From Gibbula magus (taxonomy: Eukaryota > Mollusca > Gastropoda > Trochida > Trochidae), in assembly GCA_936450465.1 (NCBI GenBank), contig OW388305.1:40624687-40688686 (forward strand): DNA of 64,000 nt, read 5' to 3'. Every line of letters starts with the position of its first letter. Within the stretch, counting starts at the first letter, position 1. This document shows positions 42,639-54,166 of the stretch, one piece after another. A program made the translations under genes and the position numbers. Under the pieces are notes generated by a model. That model was not told where the DNA came from and searched no databases. It saw only the letters and a list, made by a program, of their open reading frames with translations.

Positions 42639-42648
42639 TGTTTTGGCG

Positions 42649-43939
42649 TTTACATGTCTATTTTCCAAACTCTTTCGGTTAAACTTCAACTAATACTAAC
42701 TTATCTGAAAGCAGTTAAAGCATGTGGTAATATATAATTTATAACATTTCACTCTAGACGAATGACAAGTTTAGGGTTAAGTTGTTTAGAGTCACGTCAC
42801 AAAGTAGCTTTCAACAACTTTAGTTTGTATGGAATTAATTGAGTTGACTTTTGGCAGGAATTATTTGCCCAATCACCACATTACACACGTAACACCACAT
42901 AATTACAGTTAGTCTAGCAAAATTACATTAAATTATTTGTATAATGAGACGATGATTACATTAATAACAATATTCAAAACTGCTTATCGGTAGCTTTATC
43001 ACAGTAATTGTCAGAGTTTAGTGCCTTCTGTTAGAAAAATATTAGGTGCATTGAAATAATTGGCTTGGATTCTCTGGAAAATCAAATGATATAAAAAGTG
43101 ACTCAACAAGAATTGCATAAAGTTTGTCAACTTTACATTATTCCGCCTGCTACAGTTTCAAACCCACGCCTCGGGTCTTTATTTTTAGGTTTTTAGGTTT
43201 TACCAAAAGAAAGGGGAGATGCTAGCTTCAGAAAACATTGTACATTTAAAACATCACTCCCTTCTTTTGAGATGTAGTGTAGCGATGAGATTATTGACCA
43301 TTTGGAATAGTAACGTATATTTAAGAGGGGTTGTGCTTTATTTATATAAATGATTGTGTAAATTTAGTTTTTTTAACCGGTGAGAAATATGTATAAACTG
43401 GAATTTATCACTTCATTCCAAAACAAAATGTCTTAATTAAAATTCACATAATTTTTGTCAGAAACATGTTATTTTATTTGTTTTGGCCTAAACTATTCGG
43501 ATAGAGCAGGATAGCGCAGTAAATAGTTACTTATTGTATGCTGATTCCAATGTAAAACTAAACAGTTCTGTTTTAGATCGGTATGATATCAAAGTTGGCA
43601 GCTAAGGCATATTTTGAATATGTGTGAGAATATTTGCTCGTTAATCATCTATTAAAGATGAAATCATGATCGATAGGTTATGTTAAACATATAGATAAAT
43701 TAAATAAGGAGAACCTTTGTTCAAGCATTTTTAAACGCTTAAAAGGTCCACCAAACATTCCATTTTGTTTCATATATATTTACGTTTATTGTAAGTTATT
43801 TGATTTATTAGTAATATTCATTTTTAACTCATTAAAGTGATTGTTGACAGATTTTGAATGAAATGCAATAGGTGTGTCAATGGTATTATGATAATAAATC
43901 CATCTTTGCAGAGAAATGATATTCGTGATATTGTTGGTC
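42649..43939. other. AT-rich stretch, nothing recognised
   Basis: A possible scrap of SINE head ('gataGCGCAGTA') lies at about 43509-43522. Nothing else to report. Confidence 0.4.
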
Positions 43940-43943
43940 TTAA

Positions 43944-44272
43944 AGGGGTAGTAACGCGTTTTTTAGCTCAAATAATTCGATGAAATGTGTTTAAAAAATA
44001 ATGTCACAAATAGTAAAACACCCTTCTCTGTTCAGAAAATCAAATTAAAAGTGTACATTGTTCCGTAAAGCCATTGGAATCGTTTTTGTCATTCGAAATA
44101 ATAAAATGTGTTCACAATAAAAATGTCCGCAATGCCGTTATTACCACTACGGATAATTGGTTTCTTGTTATAAGATGTTTTACCCTCTGAAGAAAATATA
44201 AATGTCATAAACTATCATTATAAATGGTAAATTTGAATAAATAAAATTTGCAAAAAAAGTGCTTGTGCCCCT
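43944..44272. mobile_element. TTAA-type non-autonomous element, complete
   Basis: TTAA at 43940-43943 and at 44273-44276 flanks an element that begins AGGGG and ends CCCCT. Its longer imperfect inverted ends are 'aggggtagtaac' and 'gtgcttgtgcccct'. It has no coding frame. TTAA target choice points to a piggyBac- or Kolobok-type transposase. Partial copies lie at 8496 and 27735. Confidence 0.7.
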
Positions 44273-44276
44273 TTAA

Positions 44277-45240
44277 CGTATTAGAACGCGAGAGGGTTCA
44301 TTTCCATAGTGTTGCACAATTACATTCACAAAATTGAGTTGGCATCAAATAAATTGGCTTGTCTTTGTGGACGATTTATTTGGGCATGGCCAAATTATAC
44401 ACGTAAACGCAAATAACCACAGTCTGTCTGGCAAATGATTTGTACAATCAATGAAAACATAGTGTGTATTCAGAAGTATTATCAAAGCATTATTATTATC
44501 ACAGTTCAGTGCATTCTCTGAATTAGTTGTTTTAAAATAAATGGCATAGATTCTCTTGAAAACCGGATAATATGAAAATACCCAACAACAAACGAATTAA
44601 ATCTTAAACATACTTAAATAATACTATGTATATGTCTGAGATGCCGGGACACAAGCTGATGCTTATTTGCGGGTCACGAATCAACACTCACAGGACATTG
44701 ATGTAACTTATAAGTTATCATATATATAGCTGAATTCGGTTTCATAAGAAAAAAGGTTTGAAAGTATTTTATACCTTAGTAATCGACTGGGTCTCAAACT
44801 TGTTTCATGCATAGTTATTTTGGTTACTTTGTGTCTGGCCCCTTTAATGCACCCTTTGGCACACATTACTTGACAATGATAGATAGCTGTTTATCATTTG
44901 AACATTGGTGGACAATATTAAACTCCAATGGTGTATTGACCTTACGTTGTGCAGTATTCAAGTGAATGACTGTGGGACTAGTTGATGAAACAGAGCGATG
45001 TCAGTGTGTACACTTCATCAAATCTAAATATATTCTCCCTAAAGTCATCTTATGAATTGAATACTAGATTACCAGTTATCAAAGATAACCAATCTCTTCG
45101 TTAATTCCTTAATGCAAATATCAGCATAGGTCCAAAGTATGTCTTTCATGACTGATCTCTTTTTCTTCTGACTTCAAACTAGATTTCGCTGACAAACATT
45201 CTAAAGAGATATGAGAAGTCTGTCAAACACGACCTCTATA
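44277..45240. other. Non-coding stretch, nothing recognised
   Basis: No gene. 'cttctgacttcaaactagat' near 45168 has a loose echo near 51230 ('ctgcttacttcaaactacat'), perhaps old repeat debris. Confidence 0.35.
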
Positions 45241-46134
45241 TAACAAATAAGGGGTCCTCAGAATCACCTGATAAAAAACCCCATACTAAAGCTAATTTAG
45301 TGACGTCTTTTAACATAAGAAGTCCTCGGATTTTAATGAATTCAGTGATTCTATCAAAATACTACAATTAAATTAGTGACCTTTTTAACATAAGAAGTCT
45401 TCAGACGAAATGATATAGTGATCATGCAAAACATACTAAAGTTAATTTAGTGACGTCTTTAATATTGCGCTGAGGCTGACCCATTCACATATTAAATAAG
45501 AGGTCCTCAGATTCAAGTAATTTTAGTGATTATACTCAACATACTAAAGTTTACTTATTGACGTTGTTTAACATTATATTGACCTGAGGCTGACCCCCTC
45601 ACACAGCAAATAAGGTCCTAAGATTCAAGTAATGTTAGTGATCATACAAAACATCAAACATATTAAAGTTAGTTAGTGACCTCTTTTAACATGAGAAGTC
45701 CTCAGATTAAATACTTTAGTGACCATACTCAAAATACTCATGTTAACTTATTGACATTGTTTAACATTGCACTGAGGCTGATCCCTTCACATATTACATA
45801 AGAGGTCCTCATATTAAAATAAGTTCAATGATCATACTCAAGTGAACTTATTGACATTGTTTAACATTTAACATTTCACATAACAAATAAGGGGTCCTCA
45901 TATGCAAGTAACTTTAGTGTTCATGCAAAACATATTAAAGTTAAATTAGTGATGTATTTTAACGTTGCGGAGGCGGGATAGCACAATGGTAAGCGCTTTT
46001 GGATTCGGATCAAGATGTCTGGGGTTCAGATCCCGCGTTGTAATCTTACTAAACATACTAAACATATTAAAGTTAACTCAGTGACCTTTTTTAAAGTTGC
46101 ACTGAGACCAAAATTAATTATATATTAAATAAGA
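45241..46134. repeat. Degenerate tandem array, ~100-130 bp unit
   Basis: The unit contains 'caaataaggggtcctcagat', then 'tttagtgatcatac', then 'catactaaagttaa.ttagtgac' and 'tttaacatt'. About eight worn units follow one another, with missing parts and length changes. A tRNA-like SINE head (45969-46036) interrupts it near the end. Not coding. Confidence 0.7.
45969..46036 (+). mobile_element. SINE S1 head only, plus strand
   Basis: 'ggaggcgggatagcacaatg' to 'gggttcagatcccgcg'. This is the whole tRNA-like part without body or tail, so it is either a SINE that lost its body or a tRNA pseudogene of the same parent. The A and B boxes are recognisable, but the acceptor stem does not look intact enough for a working tRNA. 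Confidence 0.6.
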
Positions 46135-46157
46135 TGGATGGTAGCTTTCCGTAAAAT

Positions 46158-46240
46158 GGTGAGGTGACAAAGTCTTGAGGTTTCACGCCACTTTCATGAA
46201 TACTCCACTTATAACTGCTAGTGTAATATTGAGAACGCCC
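46158..46240 (-). mobile_element. SINE S1 tail fragment, worn, minus strand
   Basis: 'gaggtttcacgccactttca', then 'actccacttataactgctag', and 'gaacgcccgc' match the SINE 3' third with many changes. Confidence 0.6.
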
Positions 46241-46672
46241 GCAAAACTGTTCCATTTTCATAAATATATAGACATATATTTTGATAATGATTTCATATGG
46301 TAGTGAAAAATATCGTCTCATAATCGTGTTTACTTCAATGACCTATATAACAAACTGAATGAAAATAATAAACAAAGCTAAAATCCCCTTAATCCATTGT
46401 AAAATCATGAATTCAGTAATGAACTTGATTTTATTGCTGAGGAGAAACGCTATCATTGACATGATATCCAATATAAGTGGTGTCAGTGCTCGTTGATGGT
46501 TATATACTTGTAAGAAGATTAATGAAAGGCTGAACTCATTAATAACTTAATCAATAAGACCTAAAACGCATTCATCACAGATAAAATGTTAAGACACTTT
46601 ATCTTATTTGAGAATGAGCTTGTATATTGCTGACATGTTGTATTTTTTTGTTTGAATTGTGCAAGATGTAAT

Positions 46673-47588
46673 TATCCCCCGCCAACATAGTTGGGGGGGA
46701 TATTGAAATGGGCTCCGTCCGTCCGTCCGTCCGTCCGTCCGTCCGTCCGTTCGTCCGTCCGTCCCGATTTTGTTTCCGGAGCAGAACTCGAAAACTATAA
46801 GACATATCTCAACGAAACTTGGTGTGCCGAACAATCATCGTGTCTAGATGTGCCTTTTGGGGTTTTCAACTTCTTCGAGTTATTTTTTTGGACCATTTTC
46901 ATGGAAATGTAACTTAGAATTTCGTTTCCGGAACAGAACTCGAAAACTATAAGACATATCTCAACGAAACTTGGTGTGTGGAACAATCATCATGTCTAGA
47001 TGTGCCTTTTGGTGTTTTCAACTTCTTAAAAATATTTTTTTTAACGTTTCTATAGAAATGTAACCTAGAATTTTGTTTCCGGAACAGAACTCGAAAACTA
47101 TAAGACATATCTCAACGAAACTTGGAGTGTGGAACATTCATCATGTCTAGATGTGCCTTTTGGTGTTTTCAACTTCTTAGAAATATTGTGTTTACCGTTT
47201 CCATAGAAATGTAACCTAGAATTTCGTTTCCGGAACAGAACTCGAAAACTATAAGACATATCTCAACGAAACTTGGTGTGTGGAACAATCATCATGTGTA
47301 GATGTGCCTTTTGGGGTTTTCAACTTCTTCGAGTTATATTTTTGGACCGTTTCCATGGAAATGTAACTTAGACAATCATCATGTGTAGATGTGCCTGAAA
47401 GGCCCGATGGGCTTATGGCATTGCACAGTATCCAGCCGTCTGTAAACTTATCGCATTTTGTCTCCTTCTCCAGAACCACTTTGTCTAAGGAGCTGAAATT
47501 TTGTGTGTTGTGTTAAGTTGAAAAAAGGTTCATAGTCACTGTTATTCAACAACTATTCTTCAATAAATTTTCCCAAAGGCGGGGGATA
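46673..47588. mobile_element. GTCC-satellite element with inverted ends
   Basis: It starts TATCCCCCGCC (46673-46683) and ends with its inverse GGCGGGGGATA (47578-47588). Inside are a (GTCC)n run (about 46717-46764) and about four ~150-bp tandem units, each with 'cagaactcgaaaactataag' and 'aatcatcatgtctagatgtg'. Units are nearly identical, so frames read straight through them (minus frames 46599-46986, 47249-47479), but these are repeats and not genes. I recall similar GTCC-bearing elements as common in molluscs; that is unverified. Confidence 0.7.
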
Positions 47589-48110
47589 TGGCCGACTCTG
47601 TCTGCTTGTTTGTTTTTTCTTTCTTATATTGTGTCACTTGACATCCTTCTTTTTAATACAAAATGATCGTCACAATTAACATAGTATTTAGAGATTACAT
47701 AAATATAGTTCAAATTTTAGTGATGCTAATTTCCCTAAGTAGATGACAGTTAAACAAGCTTACATGAAGTACAATTTTATGAAAGAGTCAAATAAAATAA
47801 ATATTTCACAATAGCTCTTTGCAAATGGAAATATTTACAGAATTTGGTAGTTGGCGAAAAAATTACTGTATGAATTGATTTGATAAACATTAGGTTTTCA
47901 CGTTCTTATCGTTAATATTGAATATATGTAAGCAAGATTAATGAATGCATAATGAAAATTAGTTAAATCCCTTGTACAAATAAAATGTTATAATAATAAT
48001 GTATTTTTTGTTTATAAAAATCAAGGTTTTATCTAACTGTTATTTGGTGTATGATTTACACCATTTAATCGACTTATATACATATTTGGCTTTTCAGTGT
48101 TATGAATATT

Positions 48111-48406
48111 GAGGTGGGTGAGTGGGGATTTCACGACGCTTTCAAGAGTAATTCACTTATATCGCGGCTGCTAGTATTATGGCAGGGGGAAAGCTATGCA
48201 TTTGGGTGAAACCTGCGAGCTTCGGCTGGAACTAGCTGACCATAGGTGGTACTACGCTAACATTCAATGGAGCATTGCACCCAAACCTTACTGCGTGTAG
48301 AACAGTTCTCTGCAGCAGACAAAGGTGCCGTGCCCCTGGCGGGATTCGAACCACGGACCTCTTGATCCGAAGCCGAACGCGCTAATCACCACGCTATCCC
48401 GCCCCC
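48111..48406 (-). mobile_element. SINE S1, near full length, minus strand
   Basis: All parts are present from the tail ('gaggtgggtgagtggggatt') to the complete tRNA-like head ('gctaatcaccacgctatccc'), with a short deletion in the body near 48192. The flanks 'atgaatattg' and 'tgtaaatattgg' may be a worn target duplication. Confidence 0.9.
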
Positions 48407-49079
48407 TTGTAAATATTGGAGCACTATCCCTAGTGTTACATGAATACAACATGGCAGCAAAGCCTTAATCATGCCGCATATTCGGTCATATGACAAATGA
48501 TTTATTACATGCGAGGGTGAAGAAATAGCGATGCTAACAAGTAAGGTTAAATGGGGTCAGTGGTGTGAATATATGAATGAAGAAACCGGTTCAGCAAATC
48601 AATTTACTTGTGAACGTTGGACTTCAGAGGAAATGGTAAATAAAATGTGTAAAAAAATTATTCATGGAAACTACATATTACAGTAATATTCAAGGGAAAT
48701 GAATGACTTTGTAAATAAAACAACTGTCTACATGTGCATACGGTTTATATTGTTAAATATTAAATGTGTTATTATATGATGGACGAGTGTTCTGTTTTCT
48801 GATTGGCCGAGACGGATGGTCATCTAACGTTATGTTGACCGCGGGAAACGTCATGCGAGGTCGACATAACAATCCAATGACCTGGAGCTAAACTAGATTA
48901 CCGCTGCCAGGAGCGCTGTTTAATAAATGTTTCCTGTTCATGTTTAGATAATTAAGAATAAAGTTTTTGTTTTCAAAGTTTACATGGTCATTAACTTCAA
49001 GTAAAATTAGAAAAAAGGAACTTTTGAAAAACATTTAAACAAAAAATTACACCTTCATGAATCATATAATAAAACAGTT
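48407..49079. other. Non-coding stretch with a small inverted repeat
   Basis: 'gttatgttgacc' at about 48830 and 'ggtcgacataac' at about 48860 form a short hairpin. It shares 'gttatgtt' and 'cataac' elements with the foldback at 49081, perhaps a relative. No gene seen. Confidence 0.4.
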
Positions 49080-49080
49080 A

Positions 49081-49210
49081 TTGACTTCAGTTATCGGTGA
49101 ATCAAATGGTTCATCGACCTCGGAAAGTTATGTTCACCTCGGCTATTGCCTCGGTGAACATAACTGTTCCGAGGTCGATAAACCATTTGATTCACCTCAA
49201 CTGAAGTCAA
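49081..49210. repeat. Foldback with ~60-bp arms
   Basis: Arm 49081-49142 and arm 49149-49210 are inverted copies with a few mismatches and one-base gaps, and almost no loop. The best-kept parts are 'gaatcaaatggtt', 'cgacctcgga' and 'gttatgttcacc'. Confidence 0.85.
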
Positions 49211-49412
49211 CAATTGTATAATGTTAATAGACAACTGATTTGCTTCAAACCGATTAAAGTAAAATTATGTTCTGTAATTACTTTTTCGAGGTACAAAAAA
49301 TAACTGTGATCTAGTAGGTTTAATTGTAGTACTAAATGTTAACTAATAAATAGAGTATTTTGTTGAACAAGGTGTCGGATTAAGAGGCCGTTGGTTTAAG
49401 TCTCTGCATTTA

Positions 49413-49453
49413 TACAAGCAGCCGTGATATAAGTGAAATACTCTTCAAAGCGT
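49413..49453 (+). mobile_element. SINE S1 tail scrap, plus strand
   Basis: 'caagcagccgtgatataagt' to 'cttcaaagcg' is the 3' end of the SINE body. Confidence 0.65.
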
Positions 49454-50252
49454 CATATTTGTGAATTTATTTGCTATTCAGGCATTTTCACGAATTAAGT
49501 ACTACAGTTACCATAAAACCATTGATATTGTAACATTTTTCATTTATTTTGTAACAATACATTATAAACGTAAAACCTGGTTAATAAACAGTAAAATATC
49601 TCTAAATTCATAATTGTTTAACATTTCATAAGATCGTCCAATTAGCGTGTCTTAATTGGAATACATGTGTATATTACATGTTCACCCTAGTTTTAAATTG
49701 GACATTAATTTCATGCGAATACACATAGATGGCAGTTTTTAAAACGATATTTCTGCAATACTTGACGTTAACCTCACGGAAACTCAATGAGAAAGCCGCC
49801 TTAGCAATATTAATGTTGTTAATGTTGAAAAGGAATAGTTATGTTTGCTAATGGAATTAAGCACCAACAAAAATAATTCATTAATAATCTCATTGACACC
49901 TAGACACAGTTATATATTTTTTAAAAGTACTTTATTTTTCTACTGCTTAATTGAATTTCCAAATCAGTCACATCTTATTTTCGAAATTGGATGGTGCAAA
50001 ATTATTTCAACATTTGTACATAATGTATTCTGTGTTGCCACAGATCGTGCGCCAGTGTCTATTACTGGCTAATTTAACTTGGATATGGCTTGAACAATAC
50101 CTCTATCCAAACAAGGAGAATCAACTATAAATGGGTTAATGTTTTGCGGGGGATCTAGGTTAGTACTCCCGAGAGTATAGTTAATATATTATGCATAGGT
50201 CTAGTATCTGTACCCGAATAAATGTATCGTAAATTTTCTCAACAGGTGATTA
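49454..50252. other. AT-rich stretch, nothing recognised
   Basis: A 75-codon frame at 49845-50072 has no recognisable product. 'cagtgtctattactggctaa' at about 50051 resembles the arm of the foldback at 53.2 kb. Confidence 0.4.
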
Positions 50253-50264
50253 TTCTTCCTGTGG

Positions 50265-50581
50265 GGGGGCGGGATAGCGCAGTGGTTAGCGCGTTCGGCT
50301 TCGGATCAAGAGGTCCGGGGTTCGAATCCCGCCAGGGGCACGGCAACTTTGTCTGCAGTAGAGAACTGTTCTACACGCAGTAAGGTTTGGGTGCAATGCT
50401 ACACTGAATTTCAGTGCAATATCACCCATGGTTCGCTAGTTCCAGCCGATGTTCGCAGGTTTCACCGCAATGCATAGCCACATGGCGTTGCGGGCTTTCT
50501 CCCTGCCATAATACTAGCAGCCGCGATATAAGTGAAATACTCTTGAAAGCGGCGTTAAACCCTAACTCACCTCACCTCACC
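50265..50581 (+). mobile_element. SINE S1, full length, plus strand
   Basis: The best example of the family, with a perfect A-box ('tagcgcagtggttagcgcgt'), B-box ('ggttcgaatcc'), body and 'ctcac' tail. The 12-bp target duplication TTCTTCCTGTGG lies at 50253-50264 and 50582-50593. The head resembles a tRNA but lacks a plausible acceptor-stem partner at its 3' side, so it is not a tRNA gene. Confidence 0.95.
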
Positions 50582-50743
50582 TTCTTCCTGTGGCTCATAC
50601 CTAACAACTATCTGTCTCCCTTTAGTCTCATACCTTCCCTTGATAGCAATACCAAGTGAAAGAAACTTCGCCTTGAATAAATCTGTTTGCTTAGCATTCA
50701 ACACTCGTTCGTAAGTCCAATTGACACTGACGTTCACATTGAC

Positions 50744-50929
50744 AGGGGCGGGATAGCGCAGTGTTTAGAAATGTTCCATTTGTAGTAAGGTTTGGATGCA
50801 ATGCTACACTGAATTACAGCACAGTACCATGGTTCACTAGTTCCAGCCGATGCGTGGAGGTTTCAACGCAATTCATGGCCACCATCGTGTTGCAGGCTTA
50901 TACACTGTATTAATACTAGCAGCCGTTAT
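50744..50929 (+). mobile_element. SINE S1 with an internal deletion, plus strand
   Basis: The head 'ggggcgggatagcgcagtg' jumps to 'gtaaggtttggatgcaatgc', losing the B box and about 70 bases. The body continues to 'taatactagcagccgttatg' and the tail is lost. Confidence 0.85.
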
Positions 50930-51684
50930 GGCATCTTTTTGTGTATGTATCATGAATATATATTTAAGTTATGATTAGATCATATACATGTATCCAATGA
51001 GCAAAAACCTGTTTTTATGCCGAAACTATCTATTTCGTTATGACACCATGTGATTCATAACGTAATATATCAAAATATATGTCTAAACTATTTATCAATA
51101 TTTTATCCCAGATCATCAACTAGATTAAATATTTGACACATTTAATTAGTTTCTTCTTTGAATTACCAAGAGGATCAACATATTCTCAAAGCCTCAAAGA
51201 GAGATGCTGATGGCTTGTCCTTTATTCTGCTTACTTCAAACTACATCTTCTAAGACGGTCTTGCAATATCCCATCAACATCTAGGAGATCGCCGTCTCCT
51301 TCTAACATCAACGAAGTGGAGGGGGTCCTTCGTATTTATCATTTTGTATGATTTATTTATGAGTTTAGTCAACCAAACACTGGAACAAACATACGTGATT
51401 ATATTTAAAAGTACTGGTGGTGACACTGCAGTAAACAGGTTAATAAAAGCACATTAAAGGAAAAATATGTAAAACAAATGTATTAAAATGAATATCATAA
51501 CACGGAAGGCATAAATCATTGCTCCTAGATGCAAACATGTATGTAGTGTTTTTACTTTCATTCAACAATTTTATTGACATCTATAGCTAAATCGTATTTA
51601 GACTTACAATGTAGTAACTCCCCCCATTAAAATTCGAAGGACATAATTAAAAAATATTAACTTAACATGTCATAACCGAATCAT
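50930..51684. other. Non-coding stretch, nothing recognised
   Basis: No gene or repeat border seen. Confidence 0.45.
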
Positions 51685-51802
51685 ACACAGGACAAAAGTT
51701 GTGGAATCCGTTTGCTGGATCCTTCCAGATCCTTCCTGATTCCTCAGGATGGAGGTTTCGGAAGGAAACGTCAAGCAGATACCACCACTTTTTGTCCTGT
51801 GA
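51685..51802. repeat. Foldback with ~55-bp arms
   Basis: The outer ends 'acacaggacaaaa' (51685) and 'ttttgtcctgtgat' (51790-51803) are inverted copies. Pairing continues, less exactly, to 'tccttcc' and 'ggaagga' in the middle. A minus-strand 70-codon frame over it is not a gene. Confidence 0.75.
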
Positions 51803-51803
51803 T

Positions 51804-53220
51804 ATAAAACAAATGCACATGTTTTAAGCATAAGACAAATATTGGAATATACAACAATATGTAACAATGTCTGCATGAGCATACATGGTTATCTTTCACA
51901 AAGATAATTTGCTCACGATTGTAAACAAAGGTGTTATTCGAACAGATATAGTTGGATTATGATCTAACTACAGGCCAACCACGCACAGAGTGTTGATCTA
52001 AATCCGTGACGGTCGACAATATCGACAATGCCATCAATCATCAAACATGCATATGTCAGTCGAACTCAGCCCATCTAACGAGGCAAAGACATGTATATAC
52101 TTTTGGACCAATTTGCTCAAATGCAGACGCCTTCATTTATTTCAACAAGTTATTCATTGTTAGATGAATCTGGGATTTTGCAAGACATTCTGTCTTTGAT
52201 TTTCCACAAATGAATAGGCCAATAGGTACAATGTTTGAACTAGACTGATCTCAGAAGTTTAGGACACAATGTGCATTATTTGGAAATTTGTCTGCAGTAT
52301 AGATTAAAACATATATTGGCCAAAAAATATGTTAAAAGCTATGTTATCTTCGAAAAGCTATCAGATATCTTATTCAAGATTGGCTTATAGATTCTACCCC
52401 ATGTGATTCTTGTAGTTTGTATATAGTTTCAAAGGGACTTATGTATGATAACATAAAAAGGAACTAAAGTTAAAATGGTTATCTTTGCACATACGAGATG
52501 CAAAATATCAAGGTGACATATGAATAAGTGGAAGTGATCATTACATGACAGGAAACAGATTTCTAGGATTACATTGATATTGGTCTATCTATCTCAAACT
52601 GAGAACCGAATTGTAATAAATGGAAATAGTCTTAATTGAAACAGTGTTATTAAACAGGATTTGCTTCTTCCTTAGATCTTTACTGTCCAAAGGGATTTAT
52701 CAAAGTGCAGCTTTCAGGTTATACATTCTCATAAATGTGTAATTCATATGTTTTGTAAATTGCAATTTAAATCTTCTGTCCACAACGAAAGTTGTGAAAG
52801 AGATAATATGAATGATATATGTGTATAAATGTAAACTGATTATTGAAAGAATAATATATGAACGCGTTATTTATATAACATGATACTTTCGATTGTCAAT
52901 AGCAAATAGGTAAAAGATTACTAAACGTGATATGTAAAATGAAAATAAAATCACAAACAATGAACCTGAAAAACGTGTAATACAAACTAAAAATGGAACA
53001 TCTTTTGTGACAGTTCCGAATTTCCATTGATTCGTTCTTTCTCATTATTGATGGTGTATTGATCGACCTACTAATATACTATGAGTCCACTTTTATCTTG
53101 TATAACGCCAAACAGGCGAATTATTTAGTGAGTGATCACATGTGTAGTGTAAGTAATTTTGGGGTTAATCAAGTCCTGTACAGCATGTCAACATGACTTG
53201 ATTAAAGCCAGGAAAAGGTC
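51804..53220. other. AT-rich stretch, nothing recognised
   Basis: No frame above about 60 codons and no repeat that I could recognise. Confidence 0.5.
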
Positions 53221-53441
53221 AACTTTCAAACGCAAGGCATAATTCTTGCCAGTCTGCATTACTGGCTGATTTAAACCTTGCGGTATTTCCATCGTTTTGT
53301 TATGCCTAGATAGTGAATCGCTACATCAGAAATGCATAGTGGGCCTGAATGTCTAAGCACAGATTTCGGAAGGAAATACTGCAAGGCCTAAATCAGCCAG
53401 TAAAGGAGACTGGCAAGAGTTATGCCTTGCATTAGGAAGTT
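53221..53441. repeat. Foldback with ~60-70 bp arms
   Basis: Arm 53232-53290 ('gcaaggcataattcttgcca' to 'ggtatttcc') and arm 53372-53430 are inverted copies with few mismatches. The outermost 11 bases ('aactttcaaac' against 'attaggaagtt') pair loosely. The loop is about 80 bp. MITE-like and non-coding. Confidence 0.85.
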
Positions 53442-53561
53442 AATATCGGAGTAGTTCGATTTACAAAGTCAGCATCTCACACTGAGAGATGTGATTGGCG
53501 AATTATTGGTTCGCAATTAATAGAACGTATCTCTGATGTAAACTTTAATCTATAACTCCTG

Positions 53562-53873
53562 GGGGGCGGGATAGCGCAGTGGTTAGCGCGTTCGGCTTCG
53601 GATCAAGAGGTCCGGGGTTCGAATCCCGCCAGGGGCACGGCAACTTTGTCTACAGTAGAGAACTGTTCTACACGCAGTAAGGTTTGGTTTGGTTTCAGCG
53701 TAGTACCACCCATTGTTCGCTAGTTCCAGCCGATGCTCGCAGGTTTCACCGCAGTGCATAGCCACATGGCGTTGCGGGCTTTCTCCCTGCCATAATACTA
53801 GCAGCCGCGATATAAGTGAAATACTCTTGAAAGCGGCGATAAACCCCAACTCACTCACTCACTCACTCACTCA
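53562..53873 (+). mobile_element. SINE S1, full length, plus strand
   Basis: Complete head, body (with a small deletion after 'gtaaggtttgg') and a tail of seven 'tcac' units. The perfect 12-bp target duplication CTATAACTCCTG lies at 53550-53561 and 53874-53885. It is very similar to the copy at 50265, so probably among the youngest here. The minus-strand 91-codon frame over it is a by-product. Confidence 0.95.
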
Positions 53874-54070
53874 CTATAACTCCTGTTATACCACTAGGGT
53901 CCGTTATGTCTATTGTTCTCAGAGGGGTTATTTCACATAACCTTGATAACCGCCCTAGTGCAATTATTTGAATTAAAAAACCATTTTTTTTCACTTGTAA
54001 TGATCATTTTCTTTACATCTCATTCATTAAACGTACGTAAAAACAATATTCCCACGTGGTATAAGCCGTT

Positions 54071-54166
54071 TAATCACCCAAAACTGCGATAGTTATTTAG
54101 ATTAACTCTGCTCGGGCTAACGCCCTCGCATAGTTAATCTAAATAACTACCTTGTTTGGGTGATTA
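54071..54166. repeat. Foldback with ~45-bp arms
   Basis: 'taatcacccaaaac' to 'ctgctcgggc' (54071-54117) pairs with 'gccctcgcatag' to 'gtttgggtgatta' (54122-54166), leaving a loop of only a few bases ('taac'). Confidence 0.85.

Noticed and set aside
46599..47479. Several 60-76 codon frames, some with RTDG repeats
   Set aside because: They are translations of the (GTCC)n run and the 150-bp tandem units, open only because the repeats are nearly identical.
50265..50335. tRNA gene at the SINE head (also 37021, 53562, 45969, 55603)
   Set aside because: A and B boxes are present, but the 3' acceptor strand and 3' end do not close a cloverleaf. The same sequence always runs on into a SINE body, except at 45969, where the head is worn.
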